Part shown: positions 51,710-60,665 of the stretch, one piece after another
Position numbering within the stretch: the first letter of the stretch is position 1
Layout of the letters: every line of letters begins with the position of its first letter
The notes under the pieces: model-generated
Told to the model about the DNA's origin: nothing
Databases searched by the model: none
Seen by the model: only the letters and a program-made list of their open reading frames with translations
From: Niastella koreensis GR20-10
GTDB taxonomy: Bacteria; Bacteroidota; Bacteroidia; Chitinophagales; Chitinophagaceae
Assembly (NCBI RefSeq): GCF_000246855.1
Contig: NC_016609.1
Coordinates: 62,001-126,000, forward strand
DNA: 64,000 bases
Direction of reading: 5' to 3'
Translations under genes and position numbers: made by a program

Positions 51710-53395
51710 ATGGCAGAAATAAACAAATATTCAAAGACACTTACGCAGGATGAAACCCAACCTGCCGCCCAGGCCATGTTATACGGCATTGGCTTAACTG
51801 ATGAAGATCTGAAGAAAGCACAGGTAGGTATTGCCAGCATGGGTTACGATGGCAACACCTGTAACATGCACCTGAACGACCTGGCTAAAATTGTAAAAGA
51901 AGGGGTGTGGGCTAACGACCTCGTAGGGTTGATCTTTAATACCATTGGGGTGAGTGATGGTATGAGCAACGGAACCGATGGGATGCGCTATTCACTGGTA
52001 AGCCGCGATGTTATTGCGGATTCCATTGAAGCGGTTTGTGGCGCACAATATTATGATGCCGTAATTACCATTCCTGGTTGCGATAAAAATATGCCGGGTT
52101 CATTAATGGCAATGGGCCGGTTGAACCGCCCTTCCATCATGGTATATGGTGGAACCATTGCACCCGGTCACTATAAAGGACAGGACCTGAATATTGTTTC
52201 TTCCTTTGAAGCGTTGGGACAAAAGATCGCCGGTAATCTGAGCGATGCCGATTTCAAAGGCATTGTAATGAACAGCTGCCCCGGCGCCGGCGCCTGTGGC
52301 GGTATGTACACGGCCAACACCATGGCATCGGCCATTGAAGCGTTGGGTATGAGTTTGCCTTACTCCTCATCAAACCCGGCGCTGAGTGAAGAGAAGCGAA
52401 AAGAATGTTTTGATGCCGGTAAGGCCATTCGCCTGCTGATGGAAAAAGATATCAAGCCAAAGGATATCATGACCCGCAAAGCCTTCGAGAACGCCATCAT
52501 CACTATTATGATCCTCGGCGGCAGTACCAACGCAGTTCTGCACCTGATCGCCATCGCCAAGAGTGTAGACGTTCCCCTCACACAAGACGACTTCCAGAAT
52601 ATAAGCAATAAGATCCCCATGCTGGCCGACTTTAAACCCAGCGGCAAATACCTGATGCAGGACCTGCACGAGCATGGTGGTTTGCCTTCAGTAATGAAGT
52701 ACCTGTTACAAAAAGGATTGCTGCATGGCGATTGCTTAACGGTAACCGGTAAAACTTTAGCTGAGAACCTGGCCAATGTTCCGGACCTGGACTTCAACAA
52801 ACAAAAAATAATTTTCCCGCTCGAAACACCTATCAAAGCTACCGGTCACTTACAAATTCTGTATGGTAACCTGGCTGAGAATGGCAGCGTAGCAAAGATC
52901 ACCGGTAAAGAAGGCGAACGTTTTGAAGGACCCGCCCGCGTATTCGATGGCGAGTTTGAACTGATTGCCGGTATTCAAAGTAAAAAAGTACAACCGGGCG
53001 ACGTAGTGGTGATCCGTTATGTAGGACCCAAAGGCGGACCTGGCATGCCGGAGATGCTGAAACCAACCTCCGCCCTGATTGGCGCCGGTTTAGGTAAAAG
53101 CGTAGCCCTTATAACTGATGGTCGTTTCAGCGGTGGTACGCACGGTTTTGTGGTAGGACACATTACCCCTGAAGCGTTTGATGGCGGCGGTTTGGCTTAT
53201 GTGAAAGATGGTGATATTATTGAGCTGGATGCCGTTAAGAATACCATCAATGCAAAGGTAAATGCCGACGAATGGGCAAAACGAAAAGCAGCGTGGAAAC
53301 AACCCCCACTGAAAGTAACAAAAGGACTATTGTATAAATATGCGAAGCAGGTAAAAGATGCTTCCGAAGGATGTGTAACTGATGAGGCGGAATAA
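51710..53395 (+). CDS. ilvD: Dihydroxy-acid dehydratase
   Basis: A 561-residue Fe-S dehydratase that forms the 2-oxo acids of valine and isoleucine. The Cys residues for the cluster are in [35 protein letters not shown] and [20 protein letters not shown] (about residues 46, 123 and 196). The C-terminal substrate domain has [20 protein letters not shown]. It is the first structural gene after the Ile/Val attenuator and is followed 39 bp later by ilvB. Confidence 0.95.
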   Translation: MAEINKYSKTLTQDETQPAAQAMLYGIGLTDEDLKKAQVGIASMGYDGNTCNMHLNDLAKIVKEGVWANDLVGLIFNTIGVSDGMSNGTDGMRYSLVSRDVIADSIEAVCGAQYYDAVITIPGCDKNMPGSLMAMGRLNRPSIMVYGGTIAPGHYKGQDLNIVSSFEALGQKIAGNLSDADFKGIVMNSCPGAGACGGMYTANTMASAIEALGMSLPYSSSNPALSEEKRKECFDAGKAIRLLMEKDIKPKDIMTRKAFENAIITIMILGGSTNAVLHLIAIAKSVDVPLTQDDFQNISNKIPMLADFKPSGKYLMQDLHEHGGLPSVMKYLLQKGLLHGDCLTVTGKTLAENLANVPDLDFNKQKIIFPLETPIKATGHLQILYGNLAENGSVAKITGKEGERFEGPARVFDGEFELIAGIQSKKVQPGDVVVIRYVGPKGGPGMPEMLKPTSALIGAGLGKSVALITDGRFSGGTHGFVVGHITPEAFDGGGLAYVKDGDIIELDAVKNTINAKVNADEWAKRKAAWKQPPLKVTKGLLYKYAKQVKDASEGCVTDEAE

Positions 53396-53434
53396 AATTG
53401 AACTAAACGACAATTGAATCACAAAAAAAAGTTT

Positions 53435-55180
53435 ATGAGTACAATCGAAAAGGCACCTGCCAAAGGAACGACGGAAAAGAAGCCAGCAGTTAAAAATATC
53501 AGCGGCTCGGTCGCTGTGTTGGAAGCATTCCTGGCAGAGGGTGTCAGTACCATCTTTGGGTACCCAGGTGGCGCTATCATGCCTATCTATGATGCGCTGT
53601 ACGATTACCAGGAAAAACTACATCATATACTGGTGCGTCATGAACAGGGGGCTACCCATGCTGCCCAGGGTTATGCGCGCTCATCCGGCGAGGTTGGTGT
53701 CGTGTTCGCCACCAGTGGTCCTGGTGCTACCAACCTGGTAACAGGGTTGGCAGATGCCATGATCGATAGTACACCATTGGTATGTGTTACCGGCCAGGTG
53801 TTTGCGCACCTGCTGGGAACTGATGCATTCCAGGAAACAGACGTGATCAACATAACCACACCGGTAACCAAATGGAACTACCAGGTAACAGATGCTACCG
53901 AAATTCCAGCCGTGCTGGCAAAAGCGTTCTACATTGCCCGCAGCGGTCGTCCCGGCCCGGTGTTGATTGATATTACCAAGAACGCACAAATACAAAAATT
54001 CGATTACGAAGGCTATACCAAATGTGATCATGTACGCAGCTACCGCCCTGCACCCATAGTACGCAAAGAGTATGTAGCAGCGGCAGCCAGGCTGATCAAC
54101 GAAGCACAAAAACCTTTTGTGATCTTTGGTCAGGGTGTTATCCTGGGTAAAGCAGAACATGAGTTTATAAAGTTCATTGAAAAAGCGGGTATCCCTACCG
54201 CATGGACGGTTATGGGATTGAGCGCTATCCCTTCAGACCATCCGCTGAACGTTGGGATGCTGGGGATGCATGGTAATTATGGCCCCAACGTACTTACCAA
54301 CGAATGCGATGTATTGATCGCGATCGGGATGCGCTTCGATGACCGGGTTACCGGCCGGTTAGATAAATATGCTAAACAGGCAAAGGTGATTCACCTGGAT
54401 ATTGATCCGGCTGAAGTTGACAAGAACGTAAAAACAACTGTTCCGGTTTGGGGCGACTGTAAAGAAACCCTTCCTTTGTTAACCGCGCTGATAGAACAAA
54501 AAGTATATCCGCAATGGCTGCAAAAGTTCAAGGATATGATGAAAGAGGAAGAAGATGCCTGCATCAATCCTGAACTGAATCCCACCACCGATGAAATGAC
54601 TATGGGTGAAGTAATAAAAACCCTGAATGAATTGACTGGTGGCGATGCGATCATTGTAACCGACGTGGGCCAGCACCAGATGGTAGCCTGCCGTTATGCA
54701 AAATTCATACAATCGAAAAGTAATATCACCTCCGGTGGTTTGGGAACCATGGGCTTTGGCTTACCTGCAGCTATAGGTGCAAAAGTAGGCGCGCCCAAAA
54801 GAACTACCGTTGCTATCATTGGCGATGGCGGTTTCCAGATGACCCTCCAGGAACTGGGCACCATCATGCAAACAGACATCGATGTAAAGATCCTGATCCT
54901 GAATAACCAGTTCTTAGGTATGGTGCGCCAGTGGCAACAGCTGTTTAACGACAAGCGTTATTCATTCGTAGATATTGCCAGTCCTAATTTTGTAACGCTG
55001 GCCAGTGCATATAAAATACCCGGACAAAGTATTTCAAAAAGGGAAGACCTGAAAAAAGCATTGAGCGAAATGCTGAATACAAAAGGCGCTTACCTGTTGG
55101 AAGTAATGGTAGGGAAGGAGAACAACGTATTCCCGATGGTACCCCAGGGATGCAGCGTGGCGGAAATCCGTTTAAAATAA
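53435..55180 (+). CDS. ilvB: Acetolactate synthase, large (catalytic) subunit
   Basis: A 581-residue thiamine diphosphate enzyme that makes acetolactate or acetohydroxybutyrate. The catalytic Glu is in VRHEQGATHAAQGYARSSG (about residues 66-84), preceded by FGYPGGAIMPIYDAL. The ThDP motif is IGDGGFQMTLQELGTIMQTD, ending in LNNQFLGMVRQWQQLF. I used ATG 53435; the TTG at 53414 is weaker. It works with the small subunit encoded at 56023, with a methyltransferase gene placed between the two. Confidence 0.95.
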   Translation: MSTIEKAPAKGTTEKKPAVKNISGSVAVLEAFLAEGVSTIFGYPGGAIMPIYDALYDYQEKLHHILVRHEQGATHAAQGYARSSGEVGVVFATSGPGATNLVTGLADAMIDSTPLVCVTGQVFAHLLGTDAFQETDVINITTPVTKWNYQVTDATEIPAVLAKAFYIARSGRPGPVLIDITKNAQIQKFDYEGYTKCDHVRSYRPAPIVRKEYVAAAARLINEAQKPFVIFGQGVILGKAEHEFIKFIEKAGIPTAWTVMGLSAIPSDHPLNVGMLGMHGNYGPNVLTNECDVLIAIGMRFDDRVTGRLDKYAKQAKVIHLDIDPAEVDKNVKTTVPVWGDCKETLPLLTALIEQKVYPQWLQKFKDMMKEEEDACINPELNPTTDEMTMGEVIKTLNELTGGDAIIVTDVGQHQMVACRYAKFIQSKSNITSGGLGTMGFGLPAAIGAKVGAPKRTTVAIIGDGGFQMTLQELGTIMQTDIDVKILILNNQFLGMVRQWQQLFNDKRYSFVDIASPNFVTLASAYKIPGQSISKREDLKKALSEMLNTKGAYLLEVMVGKENNVFPMVPQGCSVAEIRLK

Positions 55181-55195
55181 TTTAAAAGGTAACGA

Positions 55196-55981
55196 ATGGC
55201 TATAACAGAAAAAAATACCTGGAATACTTCACTGTACGATAACAAACATGATTTTGTTTTCAAGTATGGTGAGTACCTGGTACAACAGCTGCTGACCCCA
55301 CAGGAAGGCGAACGTATTCTGGATATAGGGTGTGGTACCGGTTATTTAACCAGCCTGATCGCCGCATCCGGCGCAATGGTTACAGGGATGGATAGTTCAA
55401 TAGACATGATTGCCAGGGCGAGAAATGAATATCCACACCTGCCTTTCAGACTGGCCTCCGTAACCGACTTCGACTTTAATGAACCATTCGATGCCTTGTT
55501 TTCCAATGCAGTACTGCACTGGGTAACCGAAAAGGAACAGGCCATTCAATGCATGTATAAGAACCTGCGGCCCGGCGGCCGGCTGGTACTGGAGATGGGC
55601 GGAAAAGGAAACGTGCAACTGATTATGCGTGCTTTGAACAATGCGCTGATCGAGTACGGTTACCCCGAGAAGGCTGACCGCGATCACGAGCTCTGGTACT
55701 ATCCTTCCTTAAGCGAGTACACCGGTTTGTTGGAAAAACAGGGATTCAGGGTTACCTATGCGGCCCATTATAATCGCGAAACCGAATTGAAAGATGCGCA
55801 GGATGGCATCAAGGATTGGGTGAATATGTTTTGTGGCGCCTTGCTGGAAGGGGTAAGTGAGGATAAGAAAGAAAAGATCCTGGAACGCGCGCAGGAAACA
55901 TTACGGCAAACCCAGTTCAGGAACCAGAAATGGTATGCAGATTATAAAAGGTTACGCGTAGTAGCCATCAAAGAAAACTAA
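55196..55981 (+). CDS. Class I SAM-dependent methyltransferase inside the ilv operon
   Basis: A 261-residue methyltransferase with the SAM motif ILDIGCGTGYLTSLIAASGA (about residues 43-62), the acidic loop GMDSS, and a motif II/III region ALFSNAVLHWV (about 100-110). It resembles the trans-aconitate methyltransferase (Tam) group. Substrate unknown. It lies 15 bp after ilvB and 41 bp before ilvH and would be transcribed with them. Its place between the two subunits of one enzyme is unusual. Confidence 0.85.
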   Translation: MAITEKNTWNTSLYDNKHDFVFKYGEYLVQQLLTPQEGERILDIGCGTGYLTSLIAASGAMVTGMDSSIDMIARARNEYPHLPFRLASVTDFDFNEPFDALFSNAVLHWVTEKEQAIQCMYKNLRPGGRLVLEMGGKGNVQLIMRALNNALIEYGYPEKADRDHELWYYPSLSEYTGLLEKQGFRVTYAAHYNRETELKDAQDGIKDWVNMFCGALLEGVSEDKKEKILERAQETLRQTQFRNQKWYADYKRLRVVAIKEN

Positions 55982-56022
55982 AGCACAAATTGTAATTCAT
56001 CTAAAACCCATTGGGTTATATT

Positions 56023-56610
56023 ATGAAACAGGAATTCACCGTAACGGTATATACTGAGAACCAGATTGGCCTGCTGAACCGCATCGCCATCATGTTCTCG
56101 CGCCGTAAGATCAATATCGAGAGTTTGAATACCTCTCCTTCAGAAATCGAAGGCATCCACCGCTTTACCATTGTCATCAACGAAGTGGAAGAAGTAGTGA
56201 AAAAACTGGCGCGCCAGATTGAAAAACAAGTGGAAGTACTGAAAGCCTATTACAACACCAATGATGAAATTGTATGGCAGGAACTGGCTTTGTACAAAGT
56301 ACCAACCGATGAAATTGCTGAAAAAGTAAAAGTAGAACGGTTGTTGCGGGAGTATGGTGCAAGAGCAGTAGTGATCAGAAAAGATTATACCGTGTTTGAA
56401 ACCACCGGTCAGCGCGAAGAGATCAACAAACTCATTGCTGTACTGGAACCATTTGGTTTAATTGAATTTGTACGCAGCGCCCGGGTGGCCATCATTAAAG
56501 CAAGCAGTGGTTTCCACAGCAAGCTGAAAGAGTTTGAGAAAAAAGAACCCGGCGAAGAAGTAATCGAAAATGAATATTTAGGTAAAGGCGATCAGGTGTT
56601 TACCATGTAA
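56023..56610 (+). CDS. ilvH: Acetolactate synthase, small (regulatory) subunit
   Basis: A 195-residue subunit with an N-terminal ACT domain (FTVTVYTENQIGLLNRIAIM, then INIESLNTSPSEIEGIHRFT), and a C-terminal domain typical of longer IlvH/IlvN (LIAVLEPFGLIEFVRSARVA). It activates the large subunit and gives feedback control, usually by valine. I used ATG 56023; an upstream TTG at 56011 would add four residues. Confidence 0.92.
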   Translation: MKQEFTVTVYTENQIGLLNRIAIMFSRRKINIESLNTSPSEIEGIHRFTIVINEVEEVVKKLARQIEKQVEVLKAYYNTNDEIVWQELALYKVPTDEIAEKVKVERLLREYGARAVVIRKDYTVFETTGQREEINKLIAVLEPFGLIEFVRSARVAIIKASSGFHSKLKEFEKKEPGEEVIENEYLGKGDQVFTM

Positions 56611-56716
56611 ACACTGAAGGAAAAACGCTTAACGCTATACGCAAAATACAGGAAAGGCAGTAAGGACACTTACTTTCCAATACACAAAAAACCAATAACA
56701 ATAAACATTCTCAACA

Positions 56717-57784
56717 ATGGCAAAATTAAATTTCGGCGGGGTGGAAGAAAATGTAGTAACTCGTGATGAGTTCCCACTTGCCAAAGCGCAACAGGTATTG
56801 AAAAATGAAGTAGTAGCTGTAATTGGCTACGGTGTACAAGGTCCAGGCCAGGCGCTGAACCAGAAAGACAATGGTATCAATGTAATCGTAGGCCAGCGGA
56901 AAAATTCAAAAACCTGGGATAAAGCGGTGAAAGATGGTTTTGTACCCGGCGAAACATTGTTCGAAATTGAAGAAGCATTACAACGTGGTACTATCATTTG
57001 CTACCTGTTGAGCGATGCTGCCCAGATTCAACTGTGGCCTACCGTTAAAAAACATTTAACTGCAGGTAAAGCATTATATTTCTCACACGGTTTTGGTATC
57101 ACCTTCAACGAGCAAACAGGCATCGTTCCTCCTAAAGATGTAGACGTGTTCCTGGTAGCTCCTAAAGGTTCTGGAACTTCACTGCGTCGCATGTTCCTGC
57201 AAGGCCGTGGTTTGAACAGTAGCTATGCCATCTTCCAGGATGCTACTGGTAAGGCTAAAGAAAGAGTAACTGCTCTGGGTATTGCTGTTGGTAGCGGTTA
57301 CCTGTTTGAAACCGATTTCAAAAAAGAAGTATACAGCGACTTAACCGGTGAAAGAGGAACCCTGATGGGTGCTATTCAAGGTATCTTCGCTGCACAATAC
57401 CAGGTATTGCGTAGTAAAGGCCATACCCCTTCAGAAGCATTCAACGAAACTGTTGAAGAGCTGACTCAGTCACTGATGCCACTGGTTGCAGAAAATGGTA
57501 TGGATTGGATGTATGCCAACTGTAGCACTACTGCTCAACGCGGTGCATTGGATTGGTGGAAGAAATTCCGCGATGCTACATTGCCTGTATTCAACGACCT
57601 GTATGAAAGCGTTGCTACCGGTAAGGAATCTCAACGTTCAATCGACAGCAACAGCCAGGTTGACTACCGTGAGAAACTGGAAGCGGAGCTGAAAGAACTG
57701 CGTGAAAGCGAAATGTGGCAAGCCGGTAAAACAGTTCGCAGCCTTCGTCCGGAAAATCAAAAACCAGCCGAAGTAGTTGCGTAA
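56717..57784 (+). CDS. ilvC: Ketol-acid reductoisomerase
   Basis: A 355-residue NADPH enzyme of the second step of valine/isoleucine synthesis. The Rossmann loop VIGYGVQGPGQALNQKDNGI (about residues 35-54) and the NADPH-side GQRKNSKTWDKA are present. Metal ligands fit DLTGERGTLMGAIQGIFAAQ (about 212-231), and Glu residues in NETVEELTQSLMPLV. The length is that of the short, class I type. A short heptamer array and a terminator follow. Confidence 0.94.
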   Translation: MAKLNFGGVEENVVTRDEFPLAKAQQVLKNEVVAVIGYGVQGPGQALNQKDNGINVIVGQRKNSKTWDKAVKDGFVPGETLFEIEEALQRGTIICYLLSDAAQIQLWPTVKKHLTAGKALYFSHGFGITFNEQTGIVPPKDVDVFLVAPKGSGTSLRRMFLQGRGLNSSYAIFQDATGKAKERVTALGIAVGSGYLFETDFKKEVYSDLTGERGTLMGAIQGIFAAQYQVLRSKGHTPSEAFNETVEELTQSLMPLVAENGMDWMYANCSTTAQRGALDWWKKFRDATLPVFNDLYESVATGKESQRSIDSNSQVDYREKLEAELKELRESEMWQAGKTVRSLRPENQKPAEVVA

Positions 57785-57785
57785 G

Positions 57786-57834
57786 TCAATAGGCAATAGA
57801 CAATAGCCAATAAGCAATTGCCTATTGCCAATTA
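57786..57834. repeat. 7-bp phased array, seven units
   Basis: Seven exact heptamers just after the ilvC stop codon, TCAATAG, GCAATAG, ACAATAG, and then their near-complements CCTATTG and CCAATTA. The two parts can pair. Confidence 0.75.
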
Positions 57835-57836
57835 AA

Positions 57837-57912
57837 ATAGCCACCGTTCTGAAATTTCTGATAACTAAAACAGCGGAAAAAATTTCAATAAAGGACGGTG
57901 GCTATTTTTTTC
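57837..57912 (+). terminator. Long terminator between ilvC and ilvA
   Basis: An 11-bp stem ATAGCCACCGT/ACGGTGGCTAT with an inner stem (TGAAATTT with AAATTTCA), then seven T. It ends 30 bp before the ilvA start codon, so it either separates ilvA or attenuates it; no leader peptide is seen. Confidence 0.8.
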
Positions 57913-57942
57913 CTGAGCGGAGTAGAAGGACAAAAATCAAAT

Positions 57943-59199
57943 ATGAGCACATTCACACAAACCAGGCCCGAACTGGAATTTCATAAAGCAGCCCTGCGGT
58001 TGAAAAAGGTGGTGAACAAAACCCCACTGATGTACAACCACAACCTGTCGAAGAAGTACCAGTGCAATGTGTACCTGAAGCGGGAAGATCTGCAGGTTGT
58101 ACGGTCGTACAAATTGCGGGGAGCGTATAACATGATGAGCAGTTTGCCTGTTGAGCAATTACAGCGCGGGGTGGTATGTGCCAGTGCGGGCAACCATGCA
58201 CAGGGCTTTGCCTTCTCCTGCAAAAAGCTGAATGTAAAGGGTGTGGTTTTTATGCCCATTATAACACCGAGGCAAAAGGTGAACCAAACCAAAATGTTTG
58301 GTGAGGAGAACATCGAAATTCAATTGATCGGCGATACGTTTGATGATTGCGCCATCGCTGCCAAACAGTATACCGAGCAGCAGGGCATGACCTTCATTCC
58401 GCCATTTGATGATTACCGTATTATTGAAGGACAGGGAACCGTAGCTGTTGAAATACTGGAAGAACAAACGGATATTGATTATGTGTTTATACCGGTAGGT
58501 GGTGGAGGCTTAAGTGCCGGGGTTGGATCGTATATGAAAACGTATTCACCCAAAACAAAAATTATTGGCTGCGAGCCCGAAGGCGCTCCTTCCATGTTTG
58601 AAGCGTTAAAGGCAGGTGCACCCGTATTGTTAAGCGAGATAGATCGCTTTGTGGATGGGGCAGCTGTTAAAAGAGTAGGGGACATTACTTTCTCTATTTG
58701 TAAAGAGGTGTTGGATGATATGCACCTGGTACCGGAAGGAAAAGCCTGTTCAACCATTTTGAAATTGTACAATGAAGATGCTATTGTTGTTGAACCGGCT
58801 GGTGCATTATCAATCGCGGCATTGGATGATTATGCCGAAGCCATAAAAGGCAAGACTGTTGTATGTATAATAAGCGGCAGCAACAATGATATTGATCGCA
58901 TGCAGGAGATAAAAGAAAGGAGCCTGCAGTATGAAGGGTTGAAACATTATTTCCTGGTAAAGTTTGCACAACGGCCAGGCGCCCTGAAAGAGTTTGTGAA
59001 TCACGTACTGGGACCCAATGATGACATTACACGGTTTGAGTATATGCAAAAAACAAACAAAGAAACCGGACCTGCTTTAGTAGGTGTTGAGTTGAAGAAA
59101 AAAGAAGACTACGATATACTGTTGCAGAACATGCAACGTTATAACATAAACTATACAGCGTTAAATAAGAACGATACGCTGTTTGGGTATTTGGTATAG
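57943..59199 (+). CDS. ilvA: Threonine dehydratase (biosynthetic)
   Basis: A 418-residue PLP enzyme that forms 2-oxobutanoate from threonine for isoleucine synthesis. The PLP lysine is in VRSYKLRGAYNMM (about residues 48-60); the phosphate-binding Gly loop is VGGGGLSAGVG (about 185-195). A single C-terminal ACT-like regulatory segment starts near YFLVKFAQRPGALKEFVNHV (about 335). I used ATG 57943; the frame is open to 57898 but that part is the terminator. It ends the branched-chain cluster. Confidence 0.93.
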   Translation: MSTFTQTRPELEFHKAALRLKKVVNKTPLMYNHNLSKKYQCNVYLKREDLQVVRSYKLRGAYNMMSSLPVEQLQRGVVCASAGNHAQGFAFSCKKLNVKGVVFMPIITPRQKVNQTKMFGEENIEIQLIGDTFDDCAIAAKQYTEQQGMTFIPPFDDYRIIEGQGTVAVEILEEQTDIDYVFIPVGGGGLSAGVGSYMKTYSPKTKIIGCEPEGAPSMFEALKAGAPVLLSEIDRFVDGAAVKRVGDITFSICKEVLDDMHLVPEGKACSTILKLYNEDAIVVEPAGALSIAALDDYAEAIKGKTVVCIISGSNNDIDRMQEIKERSLQYEGLKHYFLVKFAQRPGALKEFVNHVLGPNDDITRFEYMQKTNKETGPALVGVELKKKEDYDILLQNMQRYNINYTALNKNDTLFGYLV

Positions 59200-59226
59200 A
59201 CAAATTTGTTATCTGTTTAAGTGGTG

Positions 59227-59254
59227 GCCCCTCGATCTATCGGGGGGCTTTTGT
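59227..59254 (+). terminator. Terminator after ilvA
   Basis: A GCCCCTCGA/TCGGGGGGC stem with one G-U pair and a 4-nt loop is followed by TTTTG. It lies 27 bp after the ilvA stop. Confidence 0.8.
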
Positions 59255-59268
59255 TTTTATAAGGTATG

Positions 59269-59310
59269 CTGAATGCAAAACGCTGAACGCTGAATGCAGA
59301 ACGCAAAGCC
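59269..59310. repeat. 7-bp phased array, six units
   Basis: Six exact heptamers of the words CTGAATG, CAAAACG and CTGAACG lie between two terminators. Confidence 0.75.
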
Positions 59311-59356
59311 AATGTTCAACATAAACGGTTACTGCGTTAAGCGTTTTGCATAAATC

Positions 59357-59387
59357 AAAAACCCCCCGATACTTCGGGGGGCTTTTT
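59357..59387. terminator. Bidirectional terminator-like hairpin
   Basis: A perfect 8-bp stem CCCCCCGA/TCGGGGGG with loop TACT, A-rich on the left and CTTTTT on the right. Confidence 0.75.
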
Positions 59388-60665
59388 GTCATAAAGTCTG
59401 ACGGGTAGTCTTCATTTACCGGATACTGGATTAAACGGAAGAGTTGCTATCGGTTGCTTATGGGTGGTCTTGTCATAGATATTGGAATCCGTCAATGATC
59501 TGAAAGGGACGGGACAAAACATACACATATGAGTCTACTTGGGACAAATAAAAATTGATTGTCCTCATAGAACCGGATTGGCTTTTCCTGGATATTGGTT
59601 GCACTAATAGGTTAATTAAATGGTACAGGGCAACTGATATTGGATTTCTGTACACATGGTTTTCCCCGGATATTGAATACTAATAGGGATTAAAGCGAAC
59701 ATAGTTCGATATTGGATTTTCGTAGCCTGGTTTTTCGCGGATATCAGAAACAATAGTGTTAAAAAGTGCACAAGGACTGATATTGGATATTATGAACCTG
59801 GTCTTCCATGGATAATGGAATGCTTGTCCCGGTTGTTAGCCAGGATGGATATTCTAAATAAAAAATTATGTTTGATTAACCGTTACGGCAAAGCACTGTC
59901 AGTGATTTGTTATTGATACATGGCGACGAATGCACAAAGAGAAATGAAATAGCTATAGCTATGGCTGTGACACAACAAAGGTTAGAATGATCGTAGAGTA
60001 TTTTTGTCGATATTGCTGTCAGCTAATATTGGATTTTGCGCTGCAAATGTACGCCGTTATAGCACAGCAGACAAATGTGTTTGATGCAAACTTATACACA
60101 TATAACCGTTTATAACAACCGCTTAGTAGCAAACACTTAGCACACTGATGAGCGTTAGTTGCCAGGTATAATAACCAATTAACAAGTGTATAAGGGTAAA
60201 ATGCAGTGATCTTGAGGGAGATATTACTTTTAACTACAGGTGTTGTGGTGGTTTGTACTACACAGCTGCTGATGAGTTTCCTACACTGCTTTCAATATGT
60301 TAAAATCATCCTGACAGACAGGATAATTGCCTGTTTTCCTGCTATAGAAAATTAGCAGGGGAATTTGCTGCCGGGATGGGGTACCTGCACCATCCTGTTG
60401 CATCCTGCCTTCATAGCCTGCCGGGGAGGTAAACAATAGCAAGTCATTATTTGTCATATATGTTGGCGTATTTGTCGTTTGACAGTATTGCAGGGGTCAT
60501 AAAAACTTAATAAGTATTGATAGTTATTTTGTGAAAAAAATTGCATAAACTCCGGGCAATAAGCAGTTTTTTTCGTAATTTCAATCGCTTGCTTGCTATG
60601 TAATTAAACGATTTAAAGAGAAACTGACTTTTAATTGAATATTTTTCAAAAAACTATGCATTTCC
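59388..60665. other. 1.3 kb gene-free region upstream of gltB
   Basis: No open frame of interest on either strand. It includes the GATATTGG repeat region (next entry) and, from 60030 on, AT-rich leader DNA of gltB in which I could not find a full promoter match. Confidence 0.7.
59478..59846. repeat. Degenerate 72-73-bp tandem repeat with the motif GATATTGG
   Basis: The motif GATATTGG or a close variant occurs about eight times (59478, 59591, 59636, 59669, 59708, 59740, 59781, 59811), at alternating spacings near 33 and 40. Two units, 59634-59706 and 59707-59778, are aligned over their whole length, each with a CTGGTTTTC-type word between two GATAT motifs; partial units flank them. Confidence 0.7.

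Noticed and set aside
59400-60665. Possible riboswitch in the gltB leader
   Set aside because: I looked for known conserved riboswitch cores and saw none; the region is AT-rich with repeats only.
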